Part shown: positions 56,774 to 64,000 of the stretch, piece by piece
How positions within the stretch are numbered: position 1 is the stretch's first letter
Layout of the letters: each line of letters begins with the position of its first letter
From: Marinimicrococcus flavescens
GTDB taxonomy: Bacteria > Pseudomonadota > Alphaproteobacteria > Geminicoccales > Geminicoccaceae
Assembly (NCBI GenBank): GCA_029211145.1
Contig: JARGEQ010000104.1
Coordinates: 1-64,000, forward strand
Length of the DNA stretch: 64,000 nt
Direction: 5' to 3'
Made by a program: the position numbers and the translations under genes
The notes under the pieces: model-generated
The model's database searches: none
What the model saw: only the letters and a program-made list of their open reading frames with translations
Told to the model about the DNA's origin: nothing

Positions 56774-59700
56774 TCGGCGGCCTCCTTGTGCGCGGCCTCG
56801 TATGGCCCCTCGAGCCAGTCGATGTCGGTCATCTTGCGGACGATCACGAATTCGTCGCGGTTCGAGCCCACCGTTCCGTAATAGTTGAAGCCGTAGGCCT
56901 GGTGGACATAGCCGCCGATCATGTGGGTCGGCTTCAGGGTGGTCCGGGTCACCGAGTTGTGGATGCCGCCGCGATTGCCGGTGATCTGCGAGCCCGGCGT
57001 GTTCACGATCTTTTCCTGGGCATGGTACATCAGGATCATGCCCGGACGGATGCGCTGCGAGACCACCGCGCGGGCGGTGAGCGCACCGTTGGCGTTGAAG
57101 GCCTCGACCCAGTCGTTGTCCTCGATCCCGGCCGACTTCGCGTCGGTCTCGCTGATCCACACCACCGGGCCGCCGCGATTGAGCGTCAGCATCAGCAGAT
57201 TGTCGGTATAGGTGGAGTGGATGCCCCATTTCTGGTGCGGCGTGATGAAGTTCAGCACCAGCTCGGACCCGTTGCCGGGCACGACGCTTCGCACCTTCTC
57301 GACTGCCTTGAAGTCGACCGGCGGCTTCCAGGTGCCCAACGCCTCGCCGAAGCCCAGCATCCACTTGTGGTCCTGGTAGAGCTGCTGGCGGCCGGTCAGC
57401 GTGCGCCACGGGATCAGCTCGTGGACGTTGGTGTAGCCGGCGTTGTAGCAGACCTTCTCCGATTCCAGCCCCGACCAGATCGGCGAGGAGATGATCTTGC
57501 GCGGCTGAGCAGCGATGTCCCGAAAGCGGATCTTCTCGTCCTCCTTGGGGATCGCCAGATGGCCGTGGTCGCGGCCGGTGGCGGCCGAGAGCGCCTCCCA
57601 CGCCCGCACGGCCACTTCGCCGTTGGTCTCCGGCGCCAGCATCAAGATCACCTCGGTGGCGTCGATGTCGGTCTCGATCCGCGGCAGGCCCTTCGTAGGG
57701 CCCTCCTCGGTGACGACACCATTGAGGGCGCGCAGATTGTCGACCTCGCGACCGGTCTTCCAGCCGATCCCCTTGCCGCCGTTGCCGACCTTCTCCATGA
57801 GCGGCCCCAGCGCGGTGAAGCGCCTGTAGAGATTGGGGTAGTCGCGCTCGACCACGCTCACCTGGGGCATGGTCACGCCGGGCACCGGCTCCACCTCGCC
57901 CTTCTTCCAGTCGCGCACGTCGAAGGGCTGGGCGAGCTCGGCCGGGGTGTCGTGGAGGATCGGCGTGAGGACCACGTCCTGCTCGACGCCCAGCACCTCG
58001 GGCGCCACCTCGGAGAACTTCCTCGCGATCCCCTTGTAGATCTCCCAGTCGCTCCTCGCCTCCCATGCCGGGTCCACAGCCGCCATCAGCGGGTGGATGA
58101 AGGGGTGCATGTCGGAGGTGTTGAGATCGTTCTTCTCGTACCAGGTGGCCGTGGGCAGGGCGATGTCGGAGTAGACGCAGGTGGTGGACATGCGGAAGTC
58201 GAGGGTCACCAGAAGATCGAGCTTTCCTTCCGGCGCCTTCTCGTGCCAGCGCACCTCCTTCGAGCGTGCGATGCCCTCCTGTCCCAGATCCTTGCCCAGC
58301 ACGCCGTGGGTGGTGCCGAGCAGATACTTCAGGAAATACTCGTGCCCCTTGCCCGATGAGCCCAGCAGGTTGGAGCGCCAGACGAAGAGGTTGCGCGGCC
58401 AGTTGGCGGGATCGTCGGGGTCCTCGCAGGACATCTGGAGCTCGCCGCTCTTGAGCGCCTTTGCGACATAGTCCTTCGGCTCGAGGCCGGCCTCCTTCGC
58501 CTTGGCGGCGATGGTAAGCGGGTTCTGCCTGAGTTGCGGGGCCGAGGGCAGCCAGCCCATCCGCTCGGCGCGGATGTTGTAGTCGATGAGCGAGCCCGAC
58601 CAGTCGCCCTTGGGTGCGGTGGGCGAGAGGATCTCGTCCACCGTCAGGGTCTCGTAGCGCCACTGCCCGGTGTGGGCATACCAGAAACTGGTGGAGTTCT
58701 GCTGGCGCGGCGGACGGCTCCAGTCGAGGCCGAAGGCCAGCGGCAGCCAGCCGGTCTGCGGGCGGAGCTTCTCCTGCCCCACATAATGCGACCAGCCGCC
58801 CCCCGACTGGCCCACACAGCCGCACATCACCAGAAGATTGATGATCCCCCGATAAGCCATGTCCATGTGGTACCAGTGGTTCAGACCGGCCCCCAGGATC
58901 ACCATCGAGCGGCCGCCGGTCTTCTCGGCGTTGGTGGCGAACTCGCGCGCCACCGTGACGATCTTGTCAACCGACACGCCGGTGATCCGCTCGGCCCAAG
59001 CCGGCGTGAACGGCACGTCCTCCTCGTAGGACGTCGCCACGTTGGCGCCGCCGAAGCCGCGATCGAGGCCGTAATTCGCACAGAGCAGGTCGAAGACGGT
59101 GACAACCAACGCCTCGCCGTCCTTCAGCGCCAGCCGGCGCGCCGGAAGATGGCGCTCCAGCACCTCGCCATGCTGCGTGGCGACGAAATGCTCGGTGGCC
59201 CGGCCGCCGAAATAGGGGAAGGCCACCGGCACGATCCCGTCATGCGCGTCGGCCAGGCTCAGGCGCAGCCGGACGTCGCTGCCCTTGCCGTCCTTCTCCT
59301 CGAGATTCCACTTGCCCTTCCCGCCCCAGCGGAAGCCCGCCGAGCCCAGCGGAGCCACCGGCGCGCCGCTGGCCTCGTCGAAGGCCACGGGCTTCCACTC
59401 GGCATGCTCGCTCTCGCCCAGCGCGTCGGCGAACTCGCTGGCCCGCACGAGTTGCCCCGGTACCCAGCGCCCGTCCCGCTTTTCCAGCCGCACCAGCATC
59501 GGCAGATCGCTGTAGCGGCGCAGATAATCCTCAAAGTACGGAACCTGCCGGTCGAGATGGTACTCGCGCAGGATTACGTGGCCCAGCGCCAGCGCCAAAG
59601 CGGCGTCGGTGCCCTGCTTGGGGGAAAGCCACAGATCGGCGAACTTGGTGGCCTCGGCATAGTCCGGCGAGACCACCACCGACTTGGTGCCCTTGTAGCG

Positions 59701-60510
59701 GACCTCCGTATAGAAATGCGCGTCGGGCGTGCGGGTCTGGGGCACGTTGGAGCCCCAGATCATCAGGAAGCCGGCATTGTACCAGTCGGCCGATTCCGGC
59801 ACGTCGGTCTGCTCGCCCCAGGTCTGCGGGCTGGCCGGCGGCAGGTCGCAATACCAGTCGTAGAACGAGCCGCACACGCCGCCCAGCAGCGAGAGATAGC
59901 GGGCGCCTGCCGCATAGGAGACCATCGACATAGCCGGGATCGGCGAGAAGCCGAAGATCCGGTCGGGGCCGTGCTTCTTCGCGGTATAGGCGTTGGCCGA
60001 GGCGATGATCTCGTTGACCTCGTCCCAGCTCGCCCGCACGAACCCGCCATGGCCGCGCACCTTCACATACTCGGCGCGCTTGGCCGGATCCTCGACGATC
60101 GATGCCCAGGCCGCCACTGGCGGGCGCACCGCGCGCGCGTCGCGCCAGAGCCTGAGGAGCCGCGAGCGCACCAGCGGGTATTTGAGCCTGGCGCCCGAAT
60201 AGAGATACCAGCTGTAGCTGGCGCCACGCGAGCAGCCGCGCGGCTCGTGGTTGGGCAGGTCCGGCCGGGTGCGCGGATAGTCGGTCTGCTGGGTCTCCCA
60301 GGTGACGATCCCGCCCTTGACGTAGATCTTCCACGAGCAGGAGCCGGTGCAGTTCACGCCATGCGTCGAGCGCACGATCTTGTCGTGCTGCCAGCGCTTT
60401 CGATAGGCGTCCTCCCAGCTCCGGTCCTCCCGCGTCGTGACGCCGTGGCCGTCGGCGAAGCTGTCGACGTTCTTCTCGAAATATCTCAGACGGTCGAGAA
60501 AATGGCTCAT
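56770..60510 (-). CDS. narG: Respiratory nitrate reductase, alpha subunit (molybdenum)
   Basis: 1246 residues, full length. The N-terminal [4Fe-4S] ligands are in STHGVNCTGSCSWKIYV (His, Cys, Cys) with a fourth Cys in NHEPRGCSRGAS. The Mo-ligand Asp lies in FYDWYCDLPPASPQTWGEQT, typical of membrane NarG rather than periplasmic NapA. No twin-arginine signal, so it faces the cytoplasm. It reduces nitrate to nitrite with bis-MGD. ATG 60510 has GGAG ten bases upstream; the frame is open 14 codons further. Confidence 0.97.
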   Translation of the reverse strand: MSHFLDRLRYFEKNVDSFADGHGVTTREDRSWEDAYRKRWQHDKIVRSTHGVNCTGSCSWKIYVKGGIVTWETQQTDYPRTRPDLPNHEPRGCSRGASYSWYLYSGARLKYPLVRSRLLRLWRDARAVRPPVAAWASIVEDPAKRAEYVKVRGHGGFVRASWDEVNEIIASANAYTAKKHGPDRIFGFSPIPAMSMVSYAAGARYLSLLGGVCGSFYDWYCDLPPASPQTWGEQTDVPESADWYNAGFLMIWGSNVPQTRTPDAHFYTEVRYKGTKSVVVSPDYAEATKFADLWLSPKQGTDAALALALGHVILREYHLDRQVPYFEDYLRRYSDLPMLVRLEKRDGRWVPGQLVRASEFADALGESEHAEWKPVAFDEASGAPVAPLGSAGFRWGGKGKWNLEEKDGKGSDVRLRLSLADAHDGIVPVAFPYFGGRATEHFVATQHGEVLERHLPARRLALKDGEALVVTVFDLLCANYGLDRGFGGANVATSYEEDVPFTPAWAERITGVSVDKIVTVAREFATNAEKTGGRSMVILGAGLNHWYHMDMAYRGIINLLVMCGCVGQSGGGWSHYVGQEKLRPQTGWLPLAFGLDWSRPPRQQNSTSFWYAHTGQWRYETLTVDEILSPTAPKGDWSGSLIDYNIRAERMGWLPSAPQLRQNPLTIAAKAKEAGLEPKDYVAKALKSGELQMSCEDPDDPANWPRNLFVWRSNLLGSSGKGHEYFLKYLLGTTHGVLGKDLGQEGIARSKEVRWHEKAPEGKLDLLVTLDFRMSTTCVYSDIALPTATWYEKNDLNTSDMHPFIHPLMAAVDPAWEARSDWEIYKGIARKFSEVAPEVLGVEQDVVLTPILHDTPAELAQPFDVRDWKKGEVEPVPGVTMPQVSVVERDYPNLYRRFTALGPLMEKVGNGGKGIGWKTGREVDNLRALNGVVTEEGPTKGLPRIETDIDATEVILMLAPETNGEVAVRAWEALSAATGRDHGHLAIPKEDEKIRFRDIAAQPRKIISSPIWSGLESEKVCYNAGYTNVHELIPWRTLTGRQQLYQDHKWMLGFGEALGTWKPPVDFKAVEKVRSVVPGNGSELVLNFITPHQKWGIHSTYTDNLLMLTLNRGGPVVWISETDAKSAGIEDNDWVEAFNANGALTARAVVSQRIRPGMILMYHAQEKIVNTPGSQITGNRGGIHNSVTRTTLKPTHMIGGYVHQAYGFNYYGTVGSNRDEFVIVRKMTDIDWLEGPYEAAHKEAAE

Positions 60511-60526
60511 CGCCGCGATCTCCGGG

Positions 60527-63256
60527 TCATTCGGCGGGCGCGGTGGCTGCATGCAGCCCGCGCTCGGTCTCGTAGAGCTCGCCGCCCTTGCGGGTGTAGA
60601 CCGCCCAGGTGACGAAGGCGCAGACCAGGTAGAAGACCATGAAGCCCCACAAGGCCGCCTGCGGGCCGCCGGTCAGTGCTATCGAGGAGCCATAGGCCTT
60701 GGGAATGAAGAAGGCGCCGTAGGCGGCGATCGCCGAGGTGAAGGCGATGATGGCCGCCGATTCGCGCTCCGCCTGGCGGAGCTGGTCGCGGGCGCCGAGC
60801 TCGGGCATCAGGCGGGGCACCTCCCGGCGCATGATGATCGGGATCATCTGGAAGGTAGAGGCGTTGCCCACGCCGGTGGCGAGGAACAGCACCATGAACA
60901 TCGCGAAGAAGCCCCAGAACGCCCCCGGCTGCTCCTTGATGCCGAGGAACCAGAGCACGCCGGCCACCGCCGCGATCATCAGCCCGAAGGTCCAGAACGT
61001 GACCCGCGCGCCGCCGTAGCGGTCGGAGATCCAGCCCGTGGCGGCGCGCGAGAGCGCACCCACCAGCGGCCCCAGAAAGACGAGCTTGAGGGAGTCCACC
61101 TCGGGGAACTGGGTCTTGGCCAGGAGCGGGAAGCCCGCCGAGTAGCCGATGAACGAGCCGAACGTGCCGGTATAGAGCAGGCACATGATCCAGTTGTGCT
61201 TGCGCTGGAAGATCACTGCCTGCTCGCGGAACGAGGCCCTTGCGCTGGCGATGTCGTTCATCCCGCTCCAGGCGGCGAGGGTGGCAAGGATCAGGAACGG
61301 GACCCAGACAAAGCCCGCATTCTGCACCCACAACATGCTGCCGTCGGAAAGTGCTGCCGGCTCGCCGCCGATGGCGCCGAACACGCCGGCGGTGATCACC
61401 AGCGGCACGAGGAACTGCATCACGCTCACGCCCAGATTGCCGAGCCCGGCATTGAGCGCCAGCGCGTTGCCCTTTTGCGCCTTGGGAAAGAAGAAGGAGA
61501 TATTGGCCATCGAGGAGGCAAAGTTGCCGCCGCCAAGGCCGCATAGCAGGGCCAGCACAAGGAAGATCAGATAAGGGGTGCCGGGGTCCTGCACCGCGTA
61601 GCCGATGCCGAAAGCGGGCACCAGCAGGGAGGCGGTGGAAAGCGTGGTCCACAGCCGCCCGCCGAAGATCGGCACCATGAAGGAATAGAAGATCCGCAGC
61701 GTGGCGCCGGAAACGCCGGGCAGGGCTGCCAGCCAGAAGAGCTGGTCGGTGGTGTAGGTGAAGCCGATGGAAGGCAGCTTGGCCACGACCACGCTCCACA
61801 CCATCCAGACCGAGAAGGCCAGCAAGAGGCAGGGGATCGAGATCCACAGATTGCGCTTGGCGATCCGGCTGCCGGTGTTCACCCAGAAGCTGTCGTCCTC
61901 GGGCCGCCAGTCTTCGAGGATGCGCGGCGGCCGGCCGTGGATCGCGGGCTTGTGGATCGTCTGCAGCTCGGGGAAGGACGGCAGGGCCTCGACGACGGCG
62001 CCGGCGGCCGCCCGCTCCATGGCGCGGATCGAGAAATGCATCCACGCGAGCGAGGCCGCGACCACCAGGAACAGCAGGGCAAAGGAGCTGGTCCACACGC
62101 CGGTGAGATCGAGCAGCACGCCGAAGATGATCGGCAGCACGAAGCCGCCCAGCCCGCCGATCATGCCGACGAGGCCGCCCACCGCACCGACATGCCCGGG
62201 ATAGTAGACGGGGATGTGCTTGTAGACCGCAGCCTTGCCCAGCGACATGAAGAAGCCGAGCGTGAAGATGACGGCCAGGAAGGGCAGCAGGCCCATGCTG
62301 GTCGAGAAGATAATGGGCCCGTGGATGCCGTGGATGATGTAGTCGGTCTCGGGATATGAGAGCATGAAGAGGCAGATCAGCGAGAAGCCGAACGTCCAGT
62401 ACATGACTGTCCGCGCACCGCGCCGGTCGGCCAGATGGCCGCCATAGGCGCGAAACAGCGAGGCCGGCACCGAGAAGAAGGCGGCCAGCATGCCGGCCAT
62501 GCGGATGTCGACGCCGTAGACGCCCACCAGATAGTGCGGCAGCCACAGCGCCAGGGCCACGAACCCGCCGAAGACGAAGAAGTAGTAGAGCGAGAACCGC
62601 CACACCTGCTGGTTCTTCAGGGGCTCGAGCTGGAGGAAGGTGCTTTGGGCTTTCTCGCCCCGCTCGCGCCGGCGGCGCAGTGCCGGATCGTCCTTGGTGG
62701 TGAACCAGAACACCGCCGCCGTCACCAGCAGCGCCACCGCCCAGACCTGCGCCACCACGGTCCAGCCGAAGGCCACCATGACAAAGGGGGCGAGGAACTT
62801 GGTGACGGCCGCACCGACATTGCCGGCGCCGAAAATGCCCAGGGCGGTTCCCTGCTGCTCCGTTGGATACCAGCGCGAGACATAGGCGACGCCCACCGCG
62901 AACGAGCCGCCGGCAAGCCCGACGCCCAGTGCCGCAAGCAGCATCATCTCGTAGCTCTGGGCCCAGGACAGCAGGAAGGTGGCGATCGCCGCCAGCACCA
63001 TCACGGCGACAAACACGACCCGCCCGCCATGCTGGTCGCTCCAGATGCCCAGCACGAGACGCGAGAGCGAGCCGGTGAGGATCGGCGTGCCGATCAGCAG
63101 GCCGAACTGCGCCTCGCTGAGCCCGAGGTCGTTCTTGATCTGCACGCCTAGGATCGAGAAAATCGTCCAGACGGCGAAGCACACGGTAAAGGCGACGGTG
63201 CTGAGCCAGAGCGCTCTGCTTTGCTCGCCGTGGGTAACGCCGTCCAGCTCACGCAT
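60527..63256 (-). CDS. narK: Fused NarK1-NarK2 nitrate/nitrite transporter
   Basis: 909 residues, two complete 12-helix MFS transporters in tandem, joined by a cytoplasmic linker (about 415-470). First half: GGSFAVGVAYVSRWYPTEQQ (NarK1-type proton/nitrate symporter). Second half: GGNFASSMANISFFFPKAQK and LNAGLGNLGVSVMQFL (NarK2-type nitrate/nitrite antiporter). The same fusion is known in Paracoccus. It imports nitrate and exports nitrite for NarG. ATG 63256, with GGAGG 11 bases upstream, heads the nar operon; narG follows by 16 bases. Confidence 0.95.
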   Translation of the reverse strand: MRELDGVTHGEQSRALWLSTVAFTVCFAVWTIFSILGVQIKNDLGLSEAQFGLLIGTPILTGSLSRLVLGIWSDQHGGRVVFVAVMVLAAIATFLLSWAQSYEMMLLAALGVGLAGGSFAVGVAYVSRWYPTEQQGTALGIFGAGNVGAAVTKFLAPFVMVAFGWTVVAQVWAVALLVTAAVFWFTTKDDPALRRRRERGEKAQSTFLQLEPLKNQQVWRFSLYYFFVFGGFVALALWLPHYLVGVYGVDIRMAGMLAAFFSVPASLFRAYGGHLADRRGARTVMYWTFGFSLICLFMLSYPETDYIIHGIHGPIIFSTSMGLLPFLAVIFTLGFFMSLGKAAVYKHIPVYYPGHVGAVGGLVGMIGGLGGFVLPIIFGVLLDLTGVWTSSFALLFLVVAASLAWMHFSIRAMERAAAGAVVEALPSFPELQTIHKPAIHGRPPRILEDWRPEDDSFWVNTGSRIAKRNLWISIPCLLLAFSVWMVWSVVVAKLPSIGFTYTTDQLFWLAALPGVSGATLRIFYSFMVPIFGGRLWTTLSTASLLVPAFGIGYAVQDPGTPYLIFLVLALLCGLGGGNFASSMANISFFFPKAQKGNALALNAGLGNLGVSVMQFLVPLVITAGVFGAIGGEPAALSDGSMLWVQNAGFVWVPFLILATLAAWSGMNDIASARASFREQAVIFQRKHNWIMCLLYTGTFGSFIGYSAGFPLLAKTQFPEVDSLKLVFLGPLVGALSRAATGWISDRYGGARVTFWTFGLMIAAVAGVLWFLGIKEQPGAFWGFFAMFMVLFLATGVGNASTFQMIPIIMRREVPRLMPELGARDQLRQAERESAAIIAFTSAIAAYGAFFIPKAYGSSIALTGGPQAALWGFMVFYLVCAFVTWAVYTRKGGELYETERGLHAATAPAE

Positions 63257-63338
63257 GGCTGCGGGATCCTCCCGGGACTGGCATGGCCGGCCCGTTGGCC
63301 AGCCGAGTATGCAAAAGCCCAGAAGGACGGGCGCCACC

Positions 63339-63352
63339 TTGATCTCGATCAA
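63339..63352. promoter_or_regulatory. Perfect FNR/ANR-type anaerobic activator box
   Basis: TTGAT-CTCG-ATCAA, exact consensus palindrome for Fnr/Anr/FixK-like regulators, 83-96 bases upstream of the narK ATG. A -10-like CATACT on the minus strand (63311-63306) lies about 37 bases downstream of its centre, close to class II activator spacing. It predicts oxygen-controlled transcription of the nar operon. Confidence 0.85.
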
Positions 63353-63470
63353 CGATAGGTATCGGGCCGCGAGCGGGTAGGAGAGGAACCGGCCCCGCCC
63401 GGCGGCGGTTGAGACACGGACAGGCGCGCCCGCGCGCCATGGCAGCCGTCAGCCGGACGAGGAGAAACCC

Positions 63471-64000
63471 ATTACGCCGCGCACCGAAGGGCCGGGACGG
63501 GTCGTCGCCTGTGCGCAAAAGCCGGCGCGGCTCGCGCGGGCCGGCTTGCTCCTAGTGTTTCTCGGCAGCTGCAGCGGGCGGCAGTCGGCGCTCGACCCGG
63601 CCGGCGTCGAGGCCGAGAAGATGGCCGAGCTCTTCTGGCTGATGGCCGGCGGGGCTGCCCTGATCTGGGTTCTCGTGCTCGGCACCGCCTTTTATGCCAC
63701 CCGCGTCCGGCCCCGGCCGCACGGCGAGCATGTCGGGCGGATGCTGATCCTGGGTGGCGGCGTCGCGTTTCCGCTGGTCGTGCTGACGAGCCTGCTGATC
63801 TACGGCCTTGCGCTGATGCCGGAGCTGCGCGCACCCGGCGACGGGCTGAAGATCAGGGTCTCGGGCGAGCAGTGGTGGTGGCGGGTGGCCTACTACCGGC
63901 CGGGCAGCGACGCGCCCGTCCATGCCGCCAACGAGCTGCGCCTCCCGCTTGGCCAGCGGGTCGAGCTCGAGCTCGACAGCCCCGATGTCATCCATTCCCT
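63471..64000 (+). CDS. coxB: Cytochrome c oxidase subunit II, N-terminal part (cut by window edge)
   Basis: 176 codons to the window edge. Lipobox-like FLGSC (Cys34), two membrane helices (about 54-74 and 90-112), then the start of the CuA domain with the conserved GEQWWWRVAYY and a family-typical LDSPDVIHS at the edge. The CuA ligands would follow. No ATG, GTG or TTG stands in a fitting place: upstream is an in-frame TAG at 63378, and the first standard candidate (TTG 63546) leaves only eight residues before the lipid Cys. ATT at 63471 has GAGGAG exactly six bases upstream and yields a normal basic-hydrophobic signal. Divergent from the nar operon. Confidence 0.85.
   Translation, partial: MTPRTEGPGRVVACAQKPARLARAGLLLVFLGSCSGRQSALDPAGVEAEKMAELFWLMAGGAALIWVLVLGTAFYATRVRPRPHGEHVGRMLILGGGVAFPLVVLTSLLIYGLALMPELRAPGDGLKIRVSGEQWWWRVAYYRPGSDAPVHAANELRLPLGQRVELELDSPDVIHS

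Noticed and set aside
63339..63352. FNR box as activator of the oxidase gene
   Set aside because: Spacing and anaerobic logic favour the nar operon; an effect on the oxidase gene, if any, would more likely be repression, and there is no evidence for it.

Overview
The window is high-GC (roughly 70%) chromosomal DNA with Gram-negative alphaproteobacterial character: TonB-dependent uptake, a TRAP transporter, two RND pumps, a Paracoccus-like fused NarK, PQQ glucose dehydrogenase and dodecin. Gene style suggests the Rhodospirillales/Geminicoccales neighbourhood, but this is inference from gene content, not a phylogenetic placement. No rRNA, tRNA or CRISPR array was recognised.

Layout. (1) 1-1.97 kb is unstable DNA: the start of an IS110-family transposase running off the left edge, an array of about 96-bp tandem repeats, and a gene broken by two amber codons. 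(2) 1.97-7.8 kb (minus) is a vitamin B12 uptake operon: promoter, cobalamin riboswitch, btuB, btuF, btuC, btuD and a dedicated tonB, closed by an intrinsic terminator. (3) 7.8-10.5 kb holds a mannitol-dehydrogenase-family enzyme and a histone-deacetylase-fold amidohydrolase. (4) 10.8-22.8 kb looks like one biosynthetic locus: FkbH-like enzyme plus acyl carrier protein, a MaoC-ketoreductase fusion, hexapeptide acyltransferase, flippase-like membrane protein, NAD epimerase, a HxHxH protein, GT4 glycosyltransferase, glutamine-dependent asparagine-synthetase homologue and a GlpD-like FAD oxidase. The product is unknown; a carrier-linked, glycosylated and amidated envelope or secreted molecule is my inference. 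(5) 23-27 kb: serine-glyoxylate-type aminotransferase, a small fumarylacetoacetase-fold/hydratase protein and glyoxylate carboligase (C2/C3 metabolism). (6) 27.4-30.2 kb: a DctP-DctQ-DctM TRAP transporter.

(7) 30.3-42.1 kb: two tandem paralogous EAL phosphodiesterases, membrane PQQ glucose dehydrogenase, dodecin, a TetR/COQ9-like protein, a zinc-free quinone-reductase-like enzyme, a large PAS-GGDEF-EAL protein and a PEP-mutase/isocitrate-lyase family protein. (8) 42.3-52.6 kb: two RND efflux systems of different classes, the second one behind a GbsR/MarR-type regulator, flanking a small NAVRHGL-type protein whose promoter closely matches that of the broken gene at 1.7 kb. (9) 52.6-63.3 kb (minus): a respiratory nitrate reductase operon narK(fused)-narG-narH-narJ-narI-ppiC-orf110, with a perfect FNR/ANR-type box upstream. 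(10) The right edge holds the beginning of a cytochrome oxidase subunit II gene whose only well-placed start codon is ATT.

Several modules are strongly coupled: stop/start overlaps of 1-20 bases occur in the btu, fkbH-acp, glycosyltransferase, TRAP, RND and nar operons. GC-rich hairpins separate several convergent pairs. The organism suggested is a versatile aerobe able to respire nitrate, to import B12, and to alter surface behaviour through c-di-GMP.
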